A stretch of DNA of 64,000 nt from Betaproteobacteria bacterium (GTDB lineage: Bacteria > Pseudomonadota > Gammaproteobacteria > Burkholderiales > Burkholderiaceae_C): contig JADIZZ010000024.1 of assembly GCA_016704535.1 (NCBI GenBank), positions 3,200-67,199 on the forward strand, given 5' to 3'. How positions within the stretch are numbered: position 1 is the stretch's first letter; each line of letters starts with the position of its first letter. Position numbers and translations under genes: made by a program. The notes under the pieces are model-generated. The model was not told where the DNA came from, did no database searches, and saw nothing but the letters and a program-made list of their open reading frames with translations. This document shows positions 52,389-61,728 of the stretch, in pieces.

Positions 52389-53732
52389 TCAGCCGCCCTG
52401 CTCGTCGAACGGGTTCTTGGCCGAGCGCATCTCGATGCGCACCGGCGTGCCCACGAGCTTGAAGTGTTCGCGCAGACGGCTTTCCAGGAAACGCTTGTAG
52501 CTGTCGGGCACGTGGTCCAGCGAGGTGCCGTGGATGACGACCAGCGGCGGGTTCATGCCGCCCTGGTGGGCATAGCGCATCTTCGGCCGGAAACGCCCGT
52601 CGCGTCGCGGCGCCTGGTGTTCTGCAGCCTCGTGCACCAGGCGCGTCAGCACCGGCGTGCTCATCTTGATGGTGGCCGAGGCGTGTGCGGCCAGCAGCGC
52701 CTTCCAAAGCGCCGACAGGCCCGTGCGCTTGATGGCCGAGATCTGCAGCACCGGCGCGTACTTCAGGAAGGCCAGCCGGCTTTCGATGGAGCGCTGCAGC
52801 TGCTGCCGCTGGTAGTCGTCGGTGGCGTCCCACTTGTTGACGGCAATCACCACGGCTCGGCCCGACTCGAGAATGTAGCCGGCGATGTGCGCGTCCTGCT
52901 CGCTCACACCCTGCGTCGCGTCGATGAGCAGCAGCACGACATTGGCATCGGCGATGGCCTGCAGCGTCTTGACGACCGAGAACTTCTCGATGGCCTCGAA
53001 GACCTTGCCCTTGCGGCGAAGGCCGGCGGTATCGATGAGCTCGAACTTGCGGCCATCGCGCTCGAAGGGCACGTGGATGGCGTCGCGCGTGGTGCCGGGC
53101 TGGTCGAAGGCTACCAGCCGCTCCTCGCCCAGCCAGGCGTTGATCAGCGTGCTCTTGCCGACGTTGGGCCGGCCGGCCACTGCCAGGCGGATGGGGCGCT
53201 GCTCGTCGTCGGGGCCCGAGCCCCAGGCGTCTTCCTCGGGCGCAAATCCCTCGAGCGCGGCCTCGAGCAGGCTGCGTATGCCCTGCCCGTGCGCCGCAGA
53301 GATCGGGTGCGGCTCGCCTATCCCCAGTTCGTGGAACTCGCCGAGCAGCGGCGATTCCTGCATGCCCTCGGCCTTGTTGACGGCGAGCAGCACACGCTTC
53401 TGCTGCGTACGCAGGTACCGTGCAATGTCGTGGTCCTGCGCCGACAAACCGCCGCGCACGTCGACGACGAAGATCACCACGTCGGCCTCGGCCACGGCCT
53501 GCTTGGTCTGCTTGGCCATCTGCGCGACCACGCCGCTGGGCTTGTCGGGCTCGAAGCCCCCGGTGTCCACGACGATGAACTCCTGCGCCCCCAGCCGCGC
53601 ATCGGCGTAGTGGCGGTCGCGCGTCAGGCCGGCGTAGTCGGCGACGATGGCGTCGCGGCTCTTCGTGATGCGGTTGAACAGCGTCGACTTGCCGACGTTG
53701 GCCCGCCCGACGAGCGCGATGACTGGTTTCAC
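52389..53732 (-). CDS. der: GTPase Der (EngA)
   Basis: The 447-aa double GTPase is needed for 50S maturation. Domain 1 has GRANVGKSTLFNRI at 8-21 and DTGGFEPD. Domain 2 has GRPNVGKSTLINAW near 186 and DTAGLRRKGKV. The C-terminal KH-like domain ends in FKLVGTPVRIEMRSAKNPF. It lies 11 bp after bamB. Confidence 0.96.
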   Translation of the reverse strand: MKPVIALVGRANVGKSTLFNRITKSRDAIVADYAGLTRDRHYADARLGAQEFIVVDTGGFEPDKPSGVVAQMAKQTKQAVAEADVVIFVVDVRGGLSAQDHDIARYLRTQQKRVLLAVNKAEGMQESPLLGEFHELGIGEPHPISAAHGQGIRSLLEAALEGFAPEEDAWGSGPDDEQRPIRLAVAGRPNVGKSTLINAWLGEERLVAFDQPGTTRDAIHVPFERDGRKFELIDTAGLRRKGKVFEAIEKFSVVKTLQAIADANVVLLLIDATQGVSEQDAHIAGYILESGRAVVIAVNKWDATDDYQRQQLQRSIESRLAFLKYAPVLQISAIKRTGLSALWKALLAAHASATIKMSTPVLTRLVHEAAEHQAPRRDGRFRPKMRYAHQGGMNPPLVVIHGTSLDHVPDSYKRFLESRLREHFKLVGTPVRIEMRSAKNPFDEQGG

Positions 53733-53743
53733 CCGGGGTCCGG

Positions 53744-54880
53744 TCAGTTGGGCCGGAAGGCGAACAGGCCGCCGGCCTGCGTCGTCACCAGCAGCGTGGT
53801 GCCCGAAAGGGCCGGCGCGCCGACGACGGGCTTGCCGTCGGTGGCCAGGCGCAGTTGAGGCTCACCGGTGCCGGCCTCGAGGAAGTGCAGGTAACCCTCG
53901 GCATCGCCGAAGACGACACTGGGGCCGACCGCCAGCGCACCGCTGAGGCCGCGGTAGAGCAGCTTCTCGGACTGCCACACCACGTCACCGGTGGTCGCGC
54001 GCCAGGCGGTGATGCGGTCGCTGGCGTCGCCGCCGAAGACGAACTCGGCGCTGCTGGCCACGGCTTGCGCGCCGCCCGCGTTGCGCGACCAGAGCAAAGC
54101 GCCGCGGCTGGCGTCGGCGCAGCCCACGGCGGACTGGAAGGCGCGCGCGCAGATGCGGTCGCCAACGCGCGTGGCCGGACCGATGAGGTCGGCCAGGCGC
54201 TCGACCTCGTTGCTGCCGCGCGGCGAGGCCAGCGGCACGTCCCACATCACGGTGCCGCGCAGCGGGTCGAGCGCGGTGAGCCTCTGCGCCTGCGCCACCA
54301 GCAGGCTGTTGCGGTAGGGCAGGATCACGCTGGCCTGGGCCAGCGTCAGCGGTTCACCGGGCTTGGCGTAGACCCACAGGCGCCGGCCGTCGACGGCGTC
54401 GAAGGCGTGCACGGCGCGGTCGACACCCATCACGAAGACACGCTCGCCGGCCACCAGCGGCGGCGTCACCACCGCCGAGGGCACACGCTTGCGCCAGATC
54501 TCGCGCCCGCCGTCGAAGGTGACGACGTCATTGCCACGCGTCACGACGCTGGTGTAGCGGCCATCGCTGCCGACACCGGCCGAGACGGCTGCGCCGGCGT
54601 TGCCGCGCCACAGCACCGCGCCGCTGTCGGCCTGCAGCGCCAGCACGTCGCCATTGCCGGCCGCGACGTGGAAGACACCTTCGTGCACGGCGGGCACGAG
54701 CGGAAAGTCGATGCGCCCGATGCCGGTGGTCCAGACCTGTCGCGCCGCGATCTTGGGCACCACGGTCTCCAGCGGAGTGGGCTTGGGCTTGTCGGCGGCG
54801 CAGCCGGCCAGGACCAGTACAGCCGCCAGCAGCACGGGCGCCCAGAGCGCCCGCGAAATGCGGCGCACGACACCCGTCAC
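53744..54880 (-). CDS. bamB: Outer membrane assembly lipoprotein BamB
   Basis: The 378-aa lipoprotein has a signal sequence ending LVLAGC, with lipidation at C27. A PQQ-type eight-bladed propeller fills about 50-375 (repeats such as GVFHVAAGNGDVLALQADSGAVLWR). It binds BamA POTRA domains during outer-membrane protein assembly. It overlaps the yfgM-like gene by 4 bases and precedes der. Confidence 0.95.
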   Translation of the reverse strand: MTGVVRRISRALWAPVLLAAVLVLAGCAADKPKPTPLETVVPKIAARQVWTTGIGRIDFPLVPAVHEGVFHVAAGNGDVLALQADSGAVLWRGNAGAAVSAGVGSDGRYTSVVTRGNDVVTFDGGREIWRKRVPSAVVTPPLVAGERVFVMGVDRAVHAFDAVDGRRLWVYAKPGEPLTLAQASVILPYRNSLLVAQAQRLTALDPLRGTVMWDVPLASPRGSNEVERLADLIGPATRVGDRICARAFQSAVGCADASRGALLWSRNAGGAQAVASSAEFVFGGDASDRITAWRATTGDVVWQSEKLLYRGLSGALAVGPSVVFGDAEGYLHFLEAGTGEPQLRLATDGKPVVGAPALSGTTLLVTTQAGGLFAFRPN

Positions 54881-55569
54881 TTGCCGGCCCCCGAGGCCGC
54901 GGTGGCACCCGATGCCGCGGCCGCCGGCGCGGGCGCGGCACCCAACGTCGTCAGCTTGGCCTCGATGAGGCGGCGGTAGTCCACCTTCTCGTCCATTACC
55001 TTGTAGGCGGCCTGGTAGGCGGCGCGCGCCTCGTCCTTCTTCCCCTGGGCCAGCAGCACGTCGCCACGGCGGTCGGCCACCAGGCCCTCGAAGCCTTCGG
55101 CCTTGGCCGCGTCCAGGGTCTTCAGCGCCTCGTCGTACTGCTTGGCGTCGGCCTGCACGGCGGCCAGGCGCAGGCGCGCGATGGTGCGCATCTCGTCCTC
55201 GGCGCCGTTCTCTGCCACCCAGGCCAGCGTGGCCTTGGCCGCATCGGCCTGGCCCTTGGCCACCTGCACCTTGGCCGCCGTCAGGCCGCCCTGCTGCGCA
55301 AACGCGGTGCCGGGAAAACGCTGCTTCAGGTCGGCGAACACACGCCCGGCCTTGTCGGCGTCACCGGCCGCGGCGGCGCGATCGAGTTCCTCGAACATCG
55401 CGCCGGCCTTCAGTGCCTGTTCGCGCTGCCAGTAGTTCCATCCGTTCCATGCGGCGAAGGCGCCCAGCACCAGCACCAGCGTCCACGTGATGAGGTTGCC
55501 CTGCTTGTTCCAGAACGCCTTGAGCGAGTCGAGTTGCTCCTGCTCTTGCAGGTCGAGTTGTGTGGCCAT
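54877..55569 (-). CDS. YfgM-like tetratricopeptide membrane protein
   Basis: The 230-aa protein has an N-terminal cytoplasmic segment, one anchor (about 26-45, ITWTLVLVLGAFAAWNGW) and a periplasmic TPR-like region (about 50-215). It matches YfgM/DUF2133 ancillary SecYEG-translocon proteins. An Ala/Pro-rich tail ends the protein. It lies between hisS and bamB, the standard place. Confidence 0.9.
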   Translation of the reverse strand: MATQLDLQEQEQLDSLKAFWNKQGNLITWTLVLVLGAFAAWNGWNYWQREQALKAGAMFEELDRAAAAGDADKAGRVFADLKQRFPGTAFAQQGGLTAAKVQVAKGQADAAKATLAWVAENGAEDEMRTIARLRLAAVQADAKQYDEALKTLDAAKAEGFEGLVADRRGDVLLAQGKKDEARAAYQAAYKVMDEKVDYRRLIEAKLTTLGAAPAPAAAASGATAASGAGK

Positions 55570-55619
55570 GGGTGCGGGGCGCCGGGGCGGTAGAGGGAGA
55601 GAAAAATGCCAATCCGGGA

Positions 55620-56929
55620 TTATGCGGTGCGCAGTTCGGCGGCCCAGGCGGCCACGTCGGCCAGCGCCCGCGTCGCCTGCGCGGCCGCCGCGTCGCGCAG
55701 CGGCTTGACCGCCACCTCGCCGCGCGCAAGCTCTTCGGCACCGAAGATCAGTGCGTAGCGCGCGCCACTGGCGTCGGCCTTCTTGAACTGCGATTTCATG
55801 CTGCCCCAGGCCTCCTGCCGGCGGCGTGCATCAGCACCGCCACGCCGGCTGCGCGCAGTGCCTCGGCGGCCCGCATCGCGGCCGGCAACGCGTCAACTGA
55901 AGGAACGATGGCGTAGACGTCGGGTACGGCCGCGGGCGCGTCGACGCCGCTTTGCTGGAGCAGGTCGAGCACCCGCTCGATGCCCAGGCCCCAACCTATA
56001 CCTGGAGCCGGCTTGCCGCCGATCAGTTCGGCCAAGCCGTCGTAGCGTCCGCCGCCACAGACCGTGCCCTGGGCGCCCAGGCGGTCGGTGACCCATTCGA
56101 AGACGGTGAGGGCGTAGTAGTCCATGCCGCGCACCAGGCGGTGGTTGACGCGGTAGGGCTGACCGGCGGCGTCGAGCACGCGGCACAGGCCTTCGAAGTG
56201 CTTGAGCGAGGCCTCGCCCAGGTAATCCATCAGCCGCGGCGCGGCTTCCACCAGGCCCTGCATGGCCGGGTTCTTGGTGTCGAGGATGCGCAGCGGGTTG
56301 CTGTGCAGCCGGCGCTGGGCCTCGGCATCGAGCAGTTCGCGGCTGGCCTCCAGGTGCTTCACGAGCGCTTCGCGGTGCGCCCGGCGCTCGGCGGCCTGGC
56401 CCAGGCAGTTGATGTCCAGGCGCACGTCGGACAGGCCCAGGTCGCGCCACAGGCTGCGGCACATCAGGATGACCTCGGCGTCGACATCGGGCCCGCTGAA
56501 GCCGAGCGCCTCGACGCCGACCTGGTGGAACTGGCGGTAGCGACCGCGCTGCGGGCGCTCGTGGCGGAACATCGGGCCGATGTAGAAGAGGCGCTTGCCG
56601 CCGTCATAGAGCATCGAGTGCTCGATGGCCGCGCGCACCACGCCGGCCGTGCCTTCCGGGCGCAGCGTCAGCGCGTCGCCGTTCATGCTGTCGGTCCAGG
56701 AGTACATCTCCTTCTCGACGATGTCGGTCACTTCGCCGAGCCCGCGCACGAACAGCGGCGTGGGCTCGACGATGGGCGTGCGCATGCCCAGGTAGCCGTA
56801 GCGACGCATCAGCGCGCGCACCGTGTCCTCGAACCAGTCCCAGCGCGCCGAATCGGGCGGCAGGATGTCGTTCATGCCTTTCACCGCGACGAGCGGCGTG
56901 GCCTTGGGGTTGGGTGTGTCGTCGGACAT
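55620..56929 (-). CDS. hisS: Histidyl-tRNA synthetase, frame broken near the 3' end
   Basis: The class II synthetase charges tRNA-His. The uninterrupted frame 56929-55796 gives 377 residues, with motif 2 FRHERPQRGRYRQFHQVG and LVRGMDYYALTVFEW intact. It then stops after VLMHAAGRRPGAA. The anticodon-binding domain continues in another frame from 55799 to the TAA at 55620 (MKSQFKKADASGARYALIFG and on to AAWAAELRTA). One missing base at about 55800-55815 explains this. Total length would be about 435 residues. As hisS is essential, a sequence error is the likeliest cause, with a real frameshift second. Confidence 0.9.
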
Positions 56930-57010
56930 GGCGGGTCAGGCTTCAGGGCACGGTAAACGGGCGCCACTCGGGCGGTGCCGCGCGGCAGACAGGCAGGTGA
57001 ACCTGCAGCG

Positions 57011-58288
57011 TCAGTGCGCTGCGGTGGCCGTGCCGAAGCGCCGTTCGATATAGCTCTCGACGATCTTGTGGAATTCCTGCGCGATGCCTTCCCCGCGCAG
57101 CGTCATCGCCTTCTCGCCGTCGATGAAGACGGGGGCCGCTGGCGCCTCGCCGGTGCCGGGCAGGCTGATGCCGATGTCGGCATGCTTGCTCTCGCCAGGC
57201 CCGTTCACGATGCAGCCCATCACTGCGACCTTCATCGTCTCGACACCGGGGTACTTCGCCTTCCATACAGGCATCTGCGTGCGGAGGAAGTCGTCAATCT
57301 GCTTGGCCAGTTCCTGAAAGGTCGTGCTGGTGGTACGGCCGCAGCCGGGGCAGGCCGTGACGCTCGGGTTGAAGCTGCGCAGGCCCAGCGACTGAAGGAT
57401 CTCCATCGCCACCACCACCTCCTGCGTGCGCGCCTCGCCCGGCTGCGGCGTGAGGCTGACGCGGATGGTGTCCCCTATCCCCTCCTGCAGCAGTACGCCC
57501 AGAGCCGTGGCGCTCGCCACCGTGCCCTTGGTGCCCATGCCGGCCTCGGTGAGGCCCAGGTGCAGTGCGTAGTCGCAACGCCGGGCCAGGGCGCGGTAAA
57601 CGCTGATCAGGTCCTGCACGCCGCTGACCTTGCAGCTGATGATGATGTTGTCGGGCTTCAACCCCAGTTCGCGCGCCACGTCGGCAGAAGTCAATGCCGA
57701 CTGCACCAGCGCCTGGTACATGACCTGCTTGGCGTCCAGCGGCTGCGGCCGGCGCGCGTTCTGGTCCATCAACTCAACGAGCAGCTCCTGGTCCAAGCTG
57801 CCCCAGTTGACGCCGATTCGCACCACCTTGTCGTACTTCGCGGCGGCCTCGACCATCATCGCGAACTGGCGGTCGCGTTTGTCGCCCTTGCCGACGTTGC
57901 CAGGATTGATGCGGTACTTGCTGAGGGCCTGGGCCATCGCCGGGAAATCGGTCAGCAGGCGGTGGCCGTTGTAGTGGAAATCGCCCACCAGCGGCACGGG
58001 GATACCCATGCGATCGAGTTGCTCTCGGATGTGCGGCACGGACTCGGCGGCTTCCGGCGTGTTGACGGTTATGCGCACCATTTCGCTGCCGGCGATGGCC
58101 AGTTCCTTGCACTGGATGGCCGTGCCGATGACGTCCACCGTGTCGGTGTTGGTCATGCTCTGTACGCGCACCGGTGCGTCGCCGCCCACCGTTACGACAT
58201 GCTCGCCCCAGGCCACGCGCGCCTGGCGCGAGCGGCGTGGTGCGGGCCGCGCGGCTTCGATGATGTCCACGTCTTCGGGTGCGTTCAT
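57011..58288 (-). CDS. ispG: 4-hydroxy-3-methylbut-2-enyl diphosphate synthase (flavodoxin)
   Basis: The 425-aa iron-sulfur enzyme acts in the last part of the non-mevalonate isoprenoid path. The barrel begins VTVGGDAPVRVQSMTNTDT. Cluster ligands are Cys in TACPGCGRTTS and in VMGCIVNGPGES. ALRHLGLTEAG-like LHLGLTEAGMGTKGTVASA is conserved. It shares its pathway with dxr and uppS in this window. Confidence 0.96.
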   Translation of the reverse strand: MNAPEDVDIIEAARPAPRRSRQARVAWGEHVVTVGGDAPVRVQSMTNTDTVDVIGTAIQCKELAIAGSEMVRITVNTPEAAESVPHIREQLDRMGIPVPLVGDFHYNGHRLLTDFPAMAQALSKYRINPGNVGKGDKRDRQFAMMVEAAAKYDKVVRIGVNWGSLDQELLVELMDQNARRPQPLDAKQVMYQALVQSALTSADVARELGLKPDNIIISCKVSGVQDLISVYRALARRCDYALHLGLTEAGMGTKGTVASATALGVLLQEGIGDTIRVSLTPQPGEARTQEVVVAMEILQSLGLRSFNPSVTACPGCGRTTSTTFQELAKQIDDFLRTQMPVWKAKYPGVETMKVAVMGCIVNGPGESKHADIGISLPGTGEAPAAPVFIDGEKAMTLRGEGIAQEFHKIVESYIERRFGTATAAH

Positions 58289-58391
58289 GAAGTGTCACTC
58301 GTTCAAGAGGGAGGCCGGCGTGGGCGCATCGGTGCTGGCAGGGGCCCGCCGCGCACTTCGCGCGACGCAGCGCAACTCCAACCGTCAAGCG

Positions 58392-59282
58392 TCAAGGCAG
58401 TTCAAGACGAGCCACATTGTCGCGCGTGCGGCCTGAAAGACTCACCGGCTGACCGCGAAAGGCCAGCTGCGTCGCAGCGGCATTGCCGATGGTCACCCGC
58501 AGCGGCAACGCACCGTCCAGCCCCACGCTTTCGCCGGGCTGCACGTTGCGCGACAGCAGCGACTGGCCGCGCGCGTCGCGCACCTCCACCCACGACTCCT
58601 CGGCGCAGCGCAGTTGCAGGATGCCGGCCACGGCCGCGGCGGCGCTGGCCGAGGCATCTGCTAGCGGTGAAGAGAACACGGTCTCGACCATTGCCTGCGA
58701 AGCCTTGGCGTCGCCGGCCGGCGGCGCCGGCACGACGCCATCCGCCGCAGCCGAGGGCGCCGATGCAGCAGCGTTGACCTCCACTGGCACGGCCACTGAC
58801 ACCGGCGCAGCGGGTGCGACCCGTGACGATACGTTCGCCACAGGCGTCGCGGACGTCAAGCGCGCCCACCATGAGACCGGCACGAAAACCACCGCCACCG
58901 CCACCAGCACCAGCACGGCCGCGGCCCAGACAAGCGGCCTCACGCTTGACGGCGACAGCCCTGGCTCGCTGCGCCCGGGGCGCTCCCGGAAGGGTGTGCC
59001 CAGACCTCCGCTGCCCGGCTCCAGCGCCATCGAAGGTGCTGGCGGCAGCAGGTCGAGCACCGGCTTGGCGTCGATCTTCAGCGTGCGGCAGACGGTCTGC
59101 GCCAGCGCACGAACGAAGGTCGCGTCGGGCAATTCCTCGTGGCGACCGCTCTCCAGCGCCTCGAGCTTGCGCGGCGAAACCTTGATCGCCGCAGCCAGCG
59201 CTGCAATGTGCAGCCCCTGCTTCTCGCGCGCCGCACGCAGCATGCTGCCGGCGGTGACCGGGCCCGGCTGCAGCTCAGTCAT
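58392..59282 (-). CDS. rodZ: RodZ-like helix-turn-helix membrane protein
   Basis: The 296-aa protein has a cytoplasmic Cro/XRE-type helix-turn-helix (about 12-75, GSMLRAAREKQGLHIAALAA), one membrane segment (about 117-137, LVWAAAVLVLVAVAVVFV), an Ala/Val/Pro-rich periplasmic linker and a C-terminal DUF4115 domain (about 215-296, CAEESWVEVRDARGQSL). This is the RodZ layout, linking MreB to the wall in rod-shape control. The ATG at 59282 overlaps the pilW stop by 8 bases (ATGACTGA). Confidence 0.88.
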   Translation of the reverse strand: MTELQPGPVTAGSMLRAAREKQGLHIAALAAAIKVSPRKLEALESGRHEELPDATFVRALAQTVCRTLKIDAKPVLDLLPPAPSMALEPGSGGLGTPFRERPGRSEPGLSPSSVRPLVWAAAVLVLVAVAVVFVPVSWWARLTSATPVANVSSRVAPAAPVSVAVPVEVNAAASAPSAAADGVVPAPPAGDAKASQAMVETVFSSPLADASASAAAAVAGILQLRCAEESWVEVRDARGQSLLSRNVQPGESVGLDGALPLRVTIGNAAATQLAFRGQPVSLSGRTRDNVARLELP

Positions 59283-60063
59283 CGAAGCGCCCCCGTTCGT
59301 ACAGCAGCACTTCATTCGACTCGGGGTAACGCTCCTGGAGCTTGCGTCCGAAGTCCTGCACGCCCTGCAGGTTACCCAGTCGGCGCTCGATGCGCACTGC
59401 CAGCCACAGGCTTTGAGCACTGGTCAGCTCAGGCTGCGAGTTGATGCGGGCGACGTAAAAGCGCGCACGTTCGAGCTCGCCGCGGTGCATCAGCACCTCG
59501 CTGAGGTTGTAGGCCGTGACGGGGTTGGCCGGGTCGAGCTCGTAGGAGCGCGACAACGTACGCTCGGCCTCGGCCCAGCGGCCCGCTCGGGCCTGGCACA
59601 CGCCCTGCGCAAGGAGCGTGCGCATGGTGTCGCGGTACTGTGGCAGCGCGAGCGCGGCGGTGAACTGCGCCTCGGCCTCGGGCCATCGGCGCTGCTGGCA
59701 CAGGAACCAGCCGTAGTTGTGCATCACGTCGCCACTGCTTGGAGCCAATTGCATCGCACGCTGGAAGCTCTGCTCTGCCAGACGCAGATCACCTTGCGAC
59801 GCGTAGATGAGGCCACGAAGGTTGTAGGCCTCGGACATGTCGGGCTTGGCGGCGATGGCGCGGTCGACCTCGCCCAGCGCCGTGTCGGCCTGGCCTCGGC
59901 CGAGATAGAGACCGGCCAACTCCAGACGCACGCGTGCCCGCTTCTCGGCATCGGCTGGATCAGGCTCGGCGCGCGGCACGCCGCCGGTCGTGGTGCTGAC
60001 GCAGCCGACCAACCCGGCCGCCAAGGCAAAGGCCAGCGTCACGACGGACAGCAGCCGCGTCAT
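59275..60063 (-). CDS. pilW: Type IV pilus biogenesis/stability lipoprotein PilW (PilF)
   Basis: The 262-aa outer-membrane lipoprotein has signal and lipobox LAAGLVGC with C21. Tetratricopeptide repeats fill about 40-235 (LELAGLYLGRGQADTALGEV, AYNLRGLIYASQGDLRLAEQ). It is the pilotin for PilQ secretin assembly. It overlaps rlmN by 4 bases. Confidence 0.92.
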   Translation of the reverse strand: MTRLLSVVTLAFALAAGLVGCVSTTTGGVPRAEPDPADAEKRARVRLELAGLYLGRGQADTALGEVDRAIAAKPDMSEAYNLRGLIYASQGDLRLAEQSFQRAMQLAPSSGDVMHNYGWFLCQQRRWPEAEAQFTAALALPQYRDTMRTLLAQGVCQARAGRWAEAERTLSRSYELDPANPVTAYNLSEVLMHRGELERARFYVARINSQPELTSAQSLWLAVRIERRLGNLQGVQDFGRKLQERYPESNEVLLYERGRFDD

Positions 60064-61199
60064 GCCGTGGCCCCGCGTTCAGAGATAGGGATCACACGCT
60101 GCCGCGCCAGGCGCTCGCGAGCATTGGTCCGGTCTTGCACCTCGCCGGCAAGCTGGCCGCAGGCGGCGTCGATATCGTCGCCGCGCGTCTTGCGGACGGT
60201 GGTGACGAAGCCGGCGTCCTGCAGTACCAGCGCGAACGCCTGCACACGGGCGCGCGACGAGCGCAGCAGTCCCGAGGCCGGGAAGGGATTGAAGGGGATG
60301 AGGTTGAACTTGCACGGGATGTGGAGCCCGCCGCGATTGGCCGCAGCCTGCCCACTCACGAGCCGCACCAGTTCCGCCGCGTGCTCTGGCGTGTCGTTCA
60401 CCCCGTCCAGCATGCAGTACTCGAAGGTGATGAAATCGCGCGGCGCCTTGTCGAGGTAGCGCCTACAGGCCTCCAGCAATTCAGCCAACGGGTACTTGCG
60501 GTTCAGCGGCACGAGGCCGTCGCGCAATGTGTCGGTCGGGGCGTGCAGCGACACCGCCAGCGCAACCGGACAGTCCTCACGCAGGCGATCGATCATCGGT
60601 ACCACGCCCGAGGTCGAAACCGTGACCCGGCGCCGCGACAGGCCGTAGCCATGATCGTCGAGCATCGTGCGCAGCGCGGGCAGAAGCGCAGCATAGTTCT
60701 GCAACGGCTCGCCCATGCCCATCATGACAACGTTGTCGATGACACGCTCGCCATCCGGCTGGCGCATCCGCCGCTCGGCGAACCGCAGCTGCCCCACGAT
60801 CTCGGCCGTGCTCAGATTGCGGCTGAAGCCCTGGTGACCGGTGCTGCAGAAACGGCACCCTACGGCACAACCGGCCTGCGACGAGACACAAAGCGTGCCG
60901 CGGTCAGCCTCGGGGATGTAGACGGCTTCCACGGCGTTGCCGGCGCCGACGTCGAATAGCCACTTGACGGTGCCGTCAGCCGAGCGGTGTTCGCTCAGCA
61001 GTCTTGGGCCCTGCACCTCGGCCACGCCGGCCAATTTTCCACGCAGCGACTTGGCCAGATCCGACATCTGCTCGAAGTCCGACGCGCCCTTCTGGTGGAT
61101 CCAGCGAAAGAGCTGGACGGCGCGGAAGCGCTTCTCGCCCAGGCTTTCGCAATAGGCCGCCAGCCCCTCGAGGTCGAAGTCGAGAAGATTGACGGCCAC
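60060..61199 (-). CDS. rlmN: Dual-specificity 23S rRNA/tRNA m2A methyltransferase RlmN
   Basis: The 379-aa radical SAM enzyme methylates A2503 of 23S rRNA and A37 of some tRNAs. The cluster motif is C111-x3-C115-x2-C118 in AGCAVGCRFCSTG. MGMGEPLQNY and RRVTVSTSGVVPMI follow, and FVTTVRKTRGDDIDAACGQL near the end carries the catalytic Cys. It is 7 bp after ndk. Confidence 0.97.
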   Translation of the reverse strand: MAVNLLDFDLEGLAAYCESLGEKRFRAVQLFRWIHQKGASDFEQMSDLAKSLRGKLAGVAEVQGPRLLSEHRSADGTVKWLFDVGAGNAVEAVYIPEADRGTLCVSSQAGCAVGCRFCSTGHQGFSRNLSTAEIVGQLRFAERRMRQPDGERVIDNVVMMGMGEPLQNYAALLPALRTMLDDHGYGLSRRRVTVSTSGVVPMIDRLREDCPVALAVSLHAPTDTLRDGLVPLNRKYPLAELLEACRRYLDKAPRDFITFEYCMLDGVNDTPEHAAELVRLVSGQAAANRGGLHIPCKFNLIPFNPFPASGLLRSSRARVQAFALVLQDAGFVTTVRKTRGDDIDAACGQLAGEVQDRTNARERLARQRVIPISERGATA

Positions 61200-61206
61200 G
61201 TCGAGC

Positions 61207-61644
61207 TCAGCGCGAATAGACGTTCATGCCGGGGAAGAAAAACGCGATCTCGACCGCGGCGGTCTCCGGCGCGTCGCTGCCGTGCACGGCATTCGCGTCG
61301 ATGCTGTCGGCAAAGTCGGCGCGGATGGTGCCCTTCTCGGCCTTCTTGGGGTCGGTGGCGCCCATCAGCTCGCGGTTCTTGGCGATCGCGCCCTCGCCTT
61401 CCAGCGCCTGGATCATCACCGGACCCGAGATCATGAAGTTCACGAGGTCGTTGAAGAAGGGCCGCGCCTTGTGCACGGCGTAGAAGGCCTCGGCCTCGCC
61501 GCGCGACAGGTGCGCCATCTTGGCGGCCACGATCTTCAGGCCGGCGCCTTCGAAGCGGGCGTAGATCTGGCCGATGACGTTCTTGGCCACGGCATCGGGC
61601 TTGATGATCGAGAGGGTGCGCTCAGTGGCGGATGTTTGGGCCAT
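61207..61644 (-). CDS. ndk: Nucleoside diphosphate kinase
   Basis: The 145-aa enzyme balances NTP pools by ping-pong phosphate transfer. RTLSIIKPDAVAKN opens it, and the phosphohistidine H121 lies in NAVHGSDAPETAAVEI. Length is normal. It is 84 bp after rluB. Confidence 0.97.
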   Translation of the reverse strand: MAQTSATERTLSIIKPDAVAKNVIGQIYARFEGAGLKIVAAKMAHLSRGEAEAFYAVHKARPFFNDLVNFMISGPVMIQALEGEGAIAKNRELMGATDPKKAEKGTIRADFADSIDANAVHGSDAPETAAVEIAFFFPGMNVYSR

Positions 61645-61728
61645 GATGAAAAGTTCTCCTGAATCAACGACTTGGCAAAGCTTTTGATTGTAGCCTGCGG
61701 CGCGAGACAGACTGAGGCCCGACGGTCC

